Assembly (NCBI GenBank): GCA_026418615.1 | Contig: JAOAAY010000003.1 | Coordinates: forward strand, 1-64,000 | DNA from: Candidatus Sumerlaeaceae bacterium | Lineage (GTDB): Bacteria; Sumerlaeota; Sumerlaeia; Sumerlaeales; Sumerlaeaceae | Direction of reading: 5' to 3' | Length of the DNA stretch: 64,000 bases | The notes under the pieces: model-generated | Databases searched by the model: none | What the model was told of the DNA's origin: nothing | What the model saw: the letters and a program-made list of their open reading frames with translations, nothing else | Program-made: the position numbers and the translations under genes | In this document: positions 45,667-53,354 of the stretch, in pieces | Layout: every line of letters begins with the position of its first letter | How positions within the stretch are numbered: position 1 is the first letter of the stretch

Positions 45667-46827
45667 TTGGAAGCGTTCGTTGAGATCGAGACAGTTCAAC
45701 TCAACAAGCACGGCGAGCAGTTGTGTGGGGATCGGGTCCTTGTCCACCGGACTCCGGGCCGGGCCGTTGTCATCCTGTCAGACGGACTCGGCAGCGGTGT
45801 CAAAGCCAACATTCTCGCCACCCTGACGACCACCATCATCCGGCGCATGATATCTGCGGGGGCGGATCTGGGCGATGTGGTGGACACGATTGCCGGGACG
45901 CTGCCTGTGTGTCAGGTGCGGGGTTTGGCCTATGCGACCTTTGCACTAGTCGAAGTGGACACGGTCGCCTGCCGTCTGCGGGCGGTCAACTACGACAATC
46001 CGCCCATTCTTTTTTTTAGACGAGGGCGGCGCATCAGGCCTGAGTCGCGGACAGAGCCCGTGCGCGGGCGTCAGGTCTCGGTCATGGAGTCCGATGTGGA
46101 AATGGGCGACCACATCGTGTTGATGAGCGACGGCGTCACCCACGCCGCCCCGGGCAATCGTACGGACCGCCGCTGGGACAGTGACGCGATTGCCGCGCAT
46201 TTGGAAAAGCAGATCCGCCTGCAACCGGCAACAGCGCGCAGCCTTGTGCGCAACCTGGCCCATCTGACATCGGCGCTTTACCATGGGCGCCCGTCAGACG
46301 ATGCGACCATTGTCGGCCTCCACACCCGTCAGCGCGCATCGCTGATGATTTTCACGGGTCCGCCACAGGACCCGGCGCGGGACTTCGATTGTGCGGAACG
46401 CCTACTCAATTTTCCCGGCCGGAGGGTCATTTGCGGCGGAACCACAGCGACGATTGTCGGCATGCACCTCGCCGAGGTGATTGAGACAGATCTTGCCACC
46501 ATGCGCGAGGGCATTCCCCCGATCGGGCTACTCCGGGAGGTGGATCTCGTAACCGAGGGCATGCTCACGATGCTCAAGGCGTTGGATCTACTGCGGGACT
46601 CTTGTGGCGACCCACAGCGGCTGCCGCGCGACCGAAATGGCGCGGTGTTGCTTGCGCGGGAATTGCTGGCCGCCGATGTCATCGAATTTCTCGTGGGGCT
46701 CAAAACGAGTGATTATTACCAAAATGTGCTTCTGCCGGGCGAGATTTCCGTCAGGAAAAACCTGGTGCGGGAACTTGAGTCGTGTCTGACCTCGTTGGGG
46801 AAGGAGGTGAACATCTCATACTGTTAG
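45667..46827 (+). CDS. SpoIIE/PP2C-type serine phosphatase with C-terminal extension
   Basis: 386 residues. The N-terminal 220 residues form a PP2C/SpoIIE domain: VVILSDGLGSGVKANILATLTT, NYDNPPILFF, GDHIVLMSDGVTHAAPG and PSDDATIVGL supply the metal-binding aspartates. The C-terminal part contains GRRVICGGTTATIVGMHLAE and DLVTEGMLTMLKALDLL, which I recall from phosphatases paired with PAS proteins in [FeFe]-hydrogenase loci. It would dephosphorylate a serine/threonine on a partner such as an anti-sigma antagonist. The TTG start lies one base after the PAS stop (TGAGTTG), strongly coupling the pair. A weak hairpin follows at 46828. Confidence 0.9.
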   Translation: MEAFVEIETVQLNKHGEQLCGDRVLVHRTPGRAVVILSDGLGSGVKANILATLTTTIIRRMISAGADLGDVVDTIAGTLPVCQVRGLAYATFALVEVDTVACRLRAVNYDNPPILFFRRGRRIRPESRTEPVRGRQVSVMESDVEMGDHIVLMSDGVTHAAPGNRTDRRWDSDAIAAHLEKQIRLQPATARSLVRNLAHLTSALYHGRPSDDATIVGLHTRQRASLMIFTGPPQDPARDFDCAERLLNFPGRRVICGGTTATIVGMHLAEVIETDLATMREGIPPIGLLREVDLVTEGMLTMLKALDLLRDSCGDPQRLPRDRNGAVLLARELLAADVIEFLVGLKTSDYYQNVLLPGEISVRKNLVRELESCLTSLGKEVNISYC

Positions 46828-46853
46828 GCAGGGGCCAAAGCCTGCTGTTTGTT
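46828..46853 (+). terminator. Weak hairpin after the phosphatase gene
   Basis: GCAGG/CCTGC closes an 8-base loop and is followed by TGTTTGTT. It may attenuate read-through into the kinase gene, which has its own promoter. Confidence 0.3.
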
Positions 46854-46859
46854 CCATAA

Positions 46860-46889
46860 TTGACCTGTGCCGGTGAGTTATCATATTAT
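46860..46889 (+). promoter_or_regulatory. Candidate sigma-70 promoter for the kinase gene
   Basis: TTGACC and TATTAT are separated by 18 bases, ending 17 bases before the GTG start. Both boxes match 5 of 6 consensus bases, the best promoter seen in the window. Confidence 0.6.
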
Positions 46890-46906
46890 TTTGTGGAAGG
46901 CGGCGC

Positions 46907-48301
46907 GTGGCCAGTAACGGCGGCAAGCGTGCGGGTGCGCGGACAGGATCGGACCAGACCTCCACGCTGACGCCCGCGGTGGCCATGGCGCCGGCGCCGC
47001 CGTTGGAGCGGGGGGCGGTGCTAAAGGCGCGCCACTCCTATCGTCTGGAACGCGTGCTGGGGCGGGGCGGCTATGCGTCGGTGTATCTCGCCGAGACCCT
47101 CGAAACTTCAAGTGAGACGCCGGAGGTTGTGCCGCGTCAGGTCGCGCTTAAAGTCTTCAATTCGCCGGTCGAGGCGGATCCGGCCCAGTTTCTCAAGCGC
47201 GAACTTTCCTCGCTGCTTGCGCTGCGCCACGAACGCATCATTCGCGTTTACGATTGGAATCTTGATCCGCCCAATGCTTTTGTGGTGCTTGAGTATCATC
47301 CGAGTGGAAACCTTTTTCAGGCTGGTGCCAGCGGTCGCCTGCCGGCAGAAGGCGAGGTCTGGCGGCTGCTGGCGCATTTGATGTCGGCTTTGAGCACTGC
47401 GCACCGGGCCAGCATCCTCCATCTCGACATCAAGCCCGACAATGTACTGGTCGATGTAGACGGCAATTTTGTGCTGACGGATTTCGGTATCTCGCAAGGC
47501 AGCGGCGTTTCGCGCCAGCAGATGGCGTTTGGCCTTGGCTCGCCCGGGTATCAGGCACCCGAACAGCGCTTTCGCGACACGAACCTCATCGGCGCTCGGA
47601 CGGATCTTTGGGGCGCAGGAGCGACTGCGTATGCTTACTTTACCGGGCTGCGGCTCAACCGCCACCTTAATCTCTTGGCCGGTCCCGGTGCCTCGTCACC
47701 CTTCGGGCTACCGCCGGTGTCGGAGCACCGCCCGTGCAGCGCGGCGCTCGAGCAGGTCATCATGAGTCTTCTGATGTTTGAGCCGTTGCGCCGGCCGGGG
47801 AGTGCGGCCGAGGTTCTTGCTCAGGTGATGCGTCACACGAGTGCCGGAGACATTCAACCAGCGGTGCTCGGGTCGGGACGAAAGGCTGACCCTGCGGGGG
47901 CAGAAGTGCGGGAACTGGTCTCCCGTATCGTGGATCCACATTTGGCTGCGATCTGCAAGGCGAGCGATGTGATAGGGAAATACATCGTGTTTGAAGATGG
48001 CGAAGTGCTCGCCAGTCAGGGCGACTTGGCTCGGCATGCCTTCGTGTTGCTCCAAGGCGAGGTTGTTGTCGAGCGGGCCGGCGATGTCGAATCGGTGGTT
48101 TGCAGGGAGGGGGTCTTTCTCGGCGAGGTGTCTGCACTGACGGGCCTGCCGCGCACGACAACCCTGCGAGCCCGTGGCCGCGTTTGGGTGTTGGCTTTCA
48201 ATGCAGCCGAATTCGAACAGTTTGTGGTGTCTTATCCGGCCGTGGCTGTGCGACTTCTCAAATCGCTCGCCGTGCGATTGGCCGACCGACCGAACGCCTA
48301 A
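46907..48301 (+). CDS. Ser/Thr protein kinase fused to a cyclic-nucleotide-binding domain
   Basis: 464 residues. A Hanks-type kinase domain (about 40-310) shows the glycine loop LGRGGYASVYLAE, VALKVF with the ATP lysine, HLDIKPDNVL as catalytic loop (HLD replaces HRD), TDFGIS and YQAPEQR. The C-terminal 110 residues form a cNMP-type beta-barrel: LASQGDLARHAFVLLQGEVVVE and FLGEVSALTGLPRTTTLRA, where the Glu and Arg of the phosphate-binding cassette are kept. The arrangement suggests kinase activity gated by a nucleotide second messenger. There is no membrane segment or PASTA repeat. GTG start behind GGAAGG. It follows the PAS/PP2C pair and could oppose the phosphatase. Confidence 0.92.
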   Translation: MASNGGKRAGARTGSDQTSTLTPAVAMAPAPPLERGAVLKARHSYRLERVLGRGGYASVYLAETLETSSETPEVVPRQVALKVFNSPVEADPAQFLKRELSSLLALRHERIIRVYDWNLDPPNAFVVLEYHPSGNLFQAGASGRLPAEGEVWRLLAHLMSALSTAHRASILHLDIKPDNVLVDVDGNFVLTDFGISQGSGVSRQQMAFGLGSPGYQAPEQRFRDTNLIGARTDLWGAGATAYAYFTGLRLNRHLNLLAGPGASSPFGLPPVSEHRPCSAALEQVIMSLLMFEPLRRPGSAAEVLAQVMRHTSAGDIQPAVLGSGRKADPAGAEVRELVSRIVDPHLAAICKASDVIGKYIVFEDGEVLASQGDLARHAFVLLQGEVVVERAGDVESVVCREGVFLGEVSALTGLPRTTTLRARGRVWVLAFNAAEFEQFVVSYPAVAVRLLKSLAVRLADRPNA

Positions 48302-48440
48302 CGCGAGTCTCGTGCCGGCGCTGGATTTGTGTCATAGACTATGTTGATACGCCGGCTGCGCGCTTCAGGTTGATTCTGCGTTGCCCGGATGAGACAGCCA
48401 ATGTAGACATTGAGGCGATTGAGGGCGGGAGTTCATTCAT

Positions 48441-50753
48441 ATGACGCTCACGAAACAGACGCGGATGATCCGTGCCGTTGCCGTTATGATCCTGGGTCTT
48501 CTCGGCACATGGGCATCGGCCCAGCCCGCCAACGATGATTTCGCCAATCGCGAGGCCCTTGTTGGAGCCTCCGGCACAGTTACCGGCAGCAACGACGGAG
48601 CGACGACCGAACCTTTTGAGACCGACCATGCCGGGATACCGGGCGGGGCGTCCGTCTGGTGGACTTGGACGGCCACCACGGACGGCTGTTTCTCTGTGGA
48701 CACTTACGATAGCACTTTTGACACGGTGCTGGCCGTGTACACAGGGCCGGGTCTCGGATCGTTGTTTGAGCAGGCTAGCAACAATAATTATGGAACCACG
48801 CAGACCAGCCGTGTTGGCTTTGATGTGCTGGCCGGCACGCAATTGCACATCGTTGTGGACGGCGTGGCTGGGGCTACAGGAACAATAGTGCTCAACTGGC
48901 GCTTGGTTCCTCCAGTTGGTGATGTGGCAAACCCAAGCCCGTTTGATTTCGAGACCACTAGCAACCAGTCTATCCTGCTTGATTGGGCGGACGCCGGGGG
49001 CGCCACGGAATACGAAGTGTGGTTCCAGTCCGTGTTGATCGCTGTCACCACCGAAAGCCAGTACCAGATTCCCGTGCTCCTGCCCTACGATCAATACCTG
49101 TGGCAGATTTTGGCCCGCAACGACTGCGCCACCACGGTTAGCCCGCCCTGGCGTTTTTCGGTCTGCCCGCCGGTGTTTGGTCCGGCCACCATGCCGTCAC
49201 CGTTTGATGGCGAGACCACCTGGTCTTCGTTGGTGCGATACGACTGGGAGGATACCCCGGGGACGAGTGTATATAATGTTTATGTGGATGGTATTTTTTA
49301 CACCAACACCGCGGTCAGCCACATGGATTATCTGGCCACGCAGACAGCAGGACCCCACACCTGGCAAGTGTTCTCCATCAATGCCTGCGACACGACAGCC
49401 AGCGAGGTGTGGAATTATTGCATCAACGAGACTCCGTCCAATCCGTCGCCGGCAAATGCCGTTGTGCTGTGCGTCCCGCCGGTTTCGTTGTCCTGGACAG
49501 GGCTGACCGGCGTGGATTTTGATGTTTATCTGGATGGCGTGCTGATTGGCACAACAACCGCCACGAGTTTCACACTGCCAACCCCGCCTGCCCTCGGCAC
49601 CCACACCTGGCAAGTGGTGAGCCGCACATCTTGCGCCTCGTTGGCATCGCCCCTCTGGACCTTTGATGTCTCCAGCGGAATCCAGCCCAACGCGGCGATG
49701 TGGATCACGGATGGCATTGTTCACGCCATTGCCGTCGTGGACGACACGATTTACATCGGTGGGGTGTTTAACCATGTCGGACCGGCGGACGGTTCGGGCT
49801 GGCAGCCACGCCGAAACCTCGCGGCAATCAGTGCCATCACCGGGACCGCCACTGGTTGGAACCCCGGCGCGGATGGCCCCGTTTACGCACTTGCGGCGAC
49901 GCCCACACAGATTTTTGTCGGCGGCGAGTTCTTTTCCGCTGGCGGCTCATTGCGGCCGCGTCTCGCTGCCTTGACCACGACAGGGTCGTTGTTGCCGCTC
50001 AACCTGCAACCGGATGGCACGGTCAGGGCGCTGGCTCTTGACGGATCAACGCTGTATGTCGGCGGGGATTTTACCTCCGTCGCCGGCCAGCCGCGCAACC
50101 GCCTCGCCGCTGCAAATGTCGCACTGAATACGCTACTGCCGTGGAATCCTAACGCAGATAATTCGGTGCGCGCTCTGCTCTTGCATCAAGGCCGCCTTTA
50201 TGTCGGCGGGGTCTTTTCCAATGTAGGCGGCTCGCCCCGGCGGGGGCTGGCGGAACTCGATCCCGCAGGCGGCGGAGTTCTGCCGTTTGATGCCCAGTGC
50301 AGCCATTATGTGTACGGCTTAGCCGCTCGCGACGCGACCCTCTATGTCGGGGGATCGTTTACCACCATCGGCGGGCAGTTCAGGCAGAATCTGGCGGCTC
50401 TTGATCTCACATCAACAGGTTCGGCCTTGGCATGGAATCCGGGAGCGAACGCCGCCGTGAATGCTGTCGCCGTGCGGGGTGACATTGTTTATGTTGGCGG
50501 GTTCTTCTCGTTTTGCGGCGGTCAAATCCGTTCGCGGCTGGCTGCCTTGGATGCAAACAATGGTTCGGCCTATCTTTGCTCGTACGATGCGAACAATGTT
50601 GTGAGGGCTATCAACCTGGTCAGCGGGCGTCTCGTGGTCGGCGGTGATTTCACCTACTTCAGTTCCGCTTTCGCCCAAGGGTTTGGGTTTTTTGGCCCGT
50701 TGCTGGGTGCCTCGCGGGTTGCCGACTGGACTGCTTACGCCGCAGTCCCCTGA
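48441..50753 (+). CDS. Secreted multi-repeat protein (FN3-like and seven-fold VGG-F repeats)
   Basis: 770 residues with a Sec signal (IRAVAVMILGLLGTWASAQ). The first mature domain (NDDFANREALVGASGTVTGS) resembles pre-peptidase C-terminal-type domains. Three FN3-like repeats of about 80 residues follow, two of them opening NPSPFD or MPSPFD and each ending near HTWQV or LWQI and a Cys. From about residue 430 there are seven segments of the form Y-V-G-G-x-F (IYIGGVF, IFVGGEF, LYVGGDF, LYVGGVF, LYVGGSF, VYVGGFF, LVVGGDF), a beta-propeller-like array as in delta-60 or kelch-like proteins. There is no sorting tail or catalytic motif. Probably a surface binding protein. Confidence 0.85.
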   Translation: MTLTKQTRMIRAVAVMILGLLGTWASAQPANDDFANREALVGASGTVTGSNDGATTEPFETDHAGIPGGASVWWTWTATTDGCFSVDTYDSTFDTVLAVYTGPGLGSLFEQASNNNYGTTQTSRVGFDVLAGTQLHIVVDGVAGATGTIVLNWRLVPPVGDVANPSPFDFETTSNQSILLDWADAGGATEYEVWFQSVLIAVTTESQYQIPVLLPYDQYLWQILARNDCATTVSPPWRFSVCPPVFGPATMPSPFDGETTWSSLVRYDWEDTPGTSVYNVYVDGIFYTNTAVSHMDYLATQTAGPHTWQVFSINACDTTASEVWNYCINETPSNPSPANAVVLCVPPVSLSWTGLTGVDFDVYLDGVLIGTTTATSFTLPTPPALGTHTWQVVSRTSCASLASPLWTFDVSSGIQPNAAMWITDGIVHAIAVVDDTIYIGGVFNHVGPADGSGWQPRRNLAAISAITGTATGWNPGADGPVYALAATPTQIFVGGEFFSAGGSLRPRLAALTTTGSLLPLNLQPDGTVRALALDGSTLYVGGDFTSVAGQPRNRLAAANVALNTLLPWNPNADNSVRALLLHQGRLYVGGVFSNVGGSPRRGLAELDPAGGGVLPFDAQCSHYVYGLAARDATLYVGGSFTTIGGQFRQNLAALDLTSTGSALAWNPGANAAVNAVAVRGDIVYVGGFFSFCGGQIRSRLAALDANNGSAYLCSYDANNVVRAINLVSGRLVVGGDFTYFSSAFAQGFGFFGPLLGASRVADWTAYAAVP

Positions 50754-50760
50754 TTGCCGC

Positions 50761-51675
50761 TCACGAGCGCGAGGCAGCCATGGCCGATACTCGGGCAGCG
50801 GTTGGCAGCAACCCGGCCGGACTGTTGCCCGACGCCGCGGCTTGAAGGGCTCGAGCATAAGCATCTTCGATTCGCGCATAGGCTGAGCACAGGGGTGACG
50901 CATCCGTGTCGGAGGAGAGAACATACTCACGCTCAATGCGGCTGTCGAATTCCGTCAGTCCGTTTGCGCAGGCCACCTCGAAATAAAAATATTGTGAACC
51001 CGGGGACTCCGTCAGGCCGGCCTCCAAATGCACCAAAGCACCGGACTCAAACTTGCCGGCGGCAAGCAGGTATTCACGGCCCGCCGCGGTCGGAGCGGGA
51101 ACAACCCGTAAACGCTGAAGGGCGCCTACGCAGGTTTCCGCCGCCCCGATCAGGTCGGCCAGGACGGCCTCCGCTCCCGATAGGCCATCTTCCGTTGATG
51201 CTGATTCCACGGTTTGTTCCAACCTGCCAAACCGAACCGTGCCAACAGTGGCAGGATCCTTCGAGGCCAGCCAGCCCTTCAATTGCCCCCACTCGGGCAC
51301 GAATGCCGAGGGGATGAGTGCGGTTATGCTGCAGCCTTGAGCAGCGGCCTGGGCGTCCAACTGTGCGGCCTCGGCCTCTCCAAACCGGACAGGCAAGGTG
51401 AAGACCACACTTTTTCCGGCATCAGCACATTGAGCGGCCAGCGCTGCAGCGTCCGCCGTAGTGCCGTCAATGATTACTGCAGAAATGGATGGATCGGCAA
51501 GGATTGCTGAAGGATGCGCGACGGGTCGGGCGGCCGTCAGCGCCAGCAACTCGCGTCCCCAGCCAGCAGGATCGGCGCAGACCAGAGCGATGCGTCCGCG
51601 TCCCGACTCGCGAATCGCCCAAGCAGCCCGGCAAGATTCCAGGTTGGCGCCAATCATGCCCCAATGGCCTGTCAT
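50761..51675 (-). CDS. Degenerate Gfo/Idh/MocA-like protein
   Basis: 304 residues resembling the N-terminal Rossmann half of Gfo/Idh/MocA oxidoreductases with a shortened C-terminal domain: SISAVIIDGTTADAAALAAQCADAGKSVVFTLPV follows the usual strand-helix order, where functional enzymes have CEKP in place of VVFTLPV. The glycine-rich loop is also irregular (GMIGANLESCRA). Loss of both the dinucleotide loop and the catalytic lysine suggests a non-catalytic role. It converges on the preceding secreted protein gene and is divergent from the flippase-like gene. Family assignment is moderate. Confidence 0.65.
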   Translation of the reverse strand: MTGHWGMIGANLESCRAAWAIRESGRGRIALVCADPAGWGRELLALTAARPVAHPSAILADPSISAVIIDGTTADAAALAAQCADAGKSVVFTLPVRFGEAEAAQLDAQAAAQGCSITALIPSAFVPEWGQLKGWLASKDPATVGTVRFGRLEQTVESASTEDGLSGAEAVLADLIGAAETCVGALQRLRVVPAPTAAGREYLLAAGKFESGALVHLEAGLTESPGSQYFYFEVACANGLTEFDSRIEREYVLSSDTDASPLCSAYARIEDAYARALQAAASGNSPAGLLPTAARVSAMAASRS

Positions 51676-51754
51676 AGGGAGTTATCCTTTCGCCGTCATT
51701 TTCCCTCGATTAGCGGCGGCTGCATGACCGAAGTGGCAACGAGATTCTGCCGAG

Positions 51755-52759
51755 ATGAGAAGAAGCAAGCCATACTCTCGCACAGCGGCTGCCGCATGGG
51801 GTGCGGCTGCTCGGGCCGCCGCCGCCGCAGCGCTGCTGATTGGAGTGTTTCGCTTTCGTGCAGATTTGGGTGAGACAGCACGCATCGCCGCCGCCGCGGA
51901 CGGTCGGTGGCTTGGGCTGGCCTTTGCCGTGATGATTGCCGGCGAGGGGCTGACAGCCTGGAAATGGCGATATCTGCTGCGCAAGGCCGGCCATCCCGTG
52001 CCGGTTGCAGCAATCTTGCGGGCCTCGGCCGCGGGAGTATTCTATGGCCTGTTCCTGCCCGGGTCCATTGGAGGTGATATCGCCCGTACCCTTTCACTGG
52101 CCGTTACGGCGTGCGGTCGCGCCGTGGCCTTGGCCTCGGTCTTTATGCAGCGAAACACTGGTCTTGCCGGTTTGCTTGTTTTGGCCAACGCTGCGGTGTG
52201 GATTCATCCGGTCGCGTTACCGGGCGCTCTCAATTTGCCGCGTGCGGTTTCGGATTTGCGTCCGTGGTTTGCCGCAGTGACGGGCGGCTATCTCGCCGTG
52301 AATTGTCTTCTTAGCGCCCGGCTGACGGTATCGGCTTTGCAACGGGTGCTCTTCAGACTGGGTGCCGTGGCGGGCAGCCGGCCTGTGCGTGCCATTTGGC
52401 GGTTGCATCATGCATATATACCCTTTTTGCGGGCCGTGCCGGTGGCCGTGCTTTTCTCAGTGGTCTCACAACTGACTGATTGCCTGATCGCCTACATCCT
52501 CGGCCGCGCGCTGGGCATGAGTCTGCCTTTCACGATTTTCTGCATCGCGGTCCCGTCCGTAACGCTGCTTTCGCTGCTGCCGCTGTCAGTCGGCGGGTTG
52601 GGCATTCGTGAAGTCGTTTATCTGTCGTTGCTGACAGGTGCCGGTGCGGACCTCGATGCTGCCGTGGCTCTCGGACTGGTCCATTTCCTGCTCGTGTTCA
52701 CATTGTCCGTGTGTTGCGGCGGGTACTTGTTACTCCGGCGGGGCGGGGATGGCGGCTGA
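51755..52759 (+). CDS. Flippase-like membrane protein (PF03706 type)
   Basis: 334 residues with about eight hydrophobic segments. Family landmarks are WLGLAFAVMIAGEGLTAWKWRYLLRKAG, VFYGLFLPGSIGGDIAR and LSLLPLSVGGLGIREVVYLS. Members include the MprF membrane domain and proteins proposed to move lipid-linked intermediates. It is only distantly similar to the truncated paralogue at the window start. The last 62 bases overlap the convergent DNA glycosylase gene. Head-to-head with the degenerate Gfo/Idh-like gene. Confidence 0.85.
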   Translation: MRRSKPYSRTAAAAWGAAARAAAAAALLIGVFRFRADLGETARIAAAADGRWLGLAFAVMIAGEGLTAWKWRYLLRKAGHPVPVAAILRASAAGVFYGLFLPGSIGGDIARTLSLAVTACGRAVALASVFMQRNTGLAGLLVLANAAVWIHPVALPGALNLPRAVSDLRPWFAAVTGGYLAVNCLLSARLTVSALQRVLFRLGAVAGSRPVRAIWRLHHAYIPFLRAVPVAVLFSVVSQLTDCLIAYILGRALGMSLPFTIFCIAVPSVTLLSLLPLSVGGLGIREVVYLSLLTGAGADLDAAVALGLVHFLLVFTLSVCCGGYLLLRRGGDGG

Positions 52760-53354
52760 CACAGGGATTTCCGTCTTCCCAGAAGCGCCATGGTTTCGCG
52801 GCAAAAACACCGGCATAAGCGATGCCAATGCGAGGGGAAGTTGCAATGCGTCGGGGCTGGTCGGTTCGGGGTGCAATATAGAGAGTGTCGCCCTGCAAAT
52901 CCGCGCCGTAGAGATTGCCCGTAATGCCCATGGCGCGGCAGAGTTTGCCCGGACCCCGGCACAAGGAATGGGCGGGTGCCTGCGGTTGCGCAAGCCGCAA
53001 TCTCATGATCTCCAAGCCGCAAAGTGGCTCAAGCGCCCTGATCAAGACCGCCTGCGGCAAACCCACCGGGCCGGTCACCACATTGAAACACCAGTGCATG
53101 CCGTAAATAAAATAAATGTAGGCGCGCCCTTTGGGACCGAACATCGCGCTGTTGCGTTCTGTCTGGCGCCCGGCGAACGAGTGGGCAGCACGATCCCGGG
53201 GGCCAAGGTAGGCCTCGGTTTCAACAATGCGCCCGGCGGTGATCCCATCATAGGCTTCATGGACAAGCACACAGCCGATCAGATCACGGGCCACAATCAG
53301 CGTGCGCCGCTCGAACCACTCGCGCGGAAGACGGCACGGAAAACGGTCGCTCAT
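52698..53354 (-). CDS. DNA-3-methyladenine glycosylase (AAG/MPG family)
   Basis: 218-residue base-excision repair enzyme that removes alkylated purines. It shows ARDLIGCVLVHE, GRIVETEAYLGPRDRAAHSFAG with the catalytic Glu, MFGPKGRAYIYFIYGMHWCFNVVT and GPGKLCRAMGI. The ATG at 53354 shares its A with the stop of the upstream glycosyltransferase (TGATG), so translation is coupled; the track uses the adjacent GTG. The overlap with a cell-envelope operon has no obvious functional reason. The 3' end overlaps the convergent flippase-like gene by 62 bases. Confidence 0.95.
   Translation of the reverse strand: MSDRFPCRLPREWFERRTLIVARDLIGCVLVHEAYDGITAGRIVETEAYLGPRDRAAHSFAGRQTERNSAMFGPKGRAYIYFIYGMHWCFNVVTGPVGLPQAVLIRALEPLCGLEIMRLRLAQPQAPAHSLCRGPGKLCRAMGITGNLYGADLQGDTLYIAPRTDQPRRIATSPRIGIAYAGVFAAKPWRFWEDGNPCVSRHPRPAGVTSTRRNTRTM

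Noticed and set aside
46801-46810. AAGGAGGTGA, a perfect anti-Shine-Dalgarno match
   Set aside because: No start codon follows at usable spacing. It encodes part of the phosphatase C-terminus.
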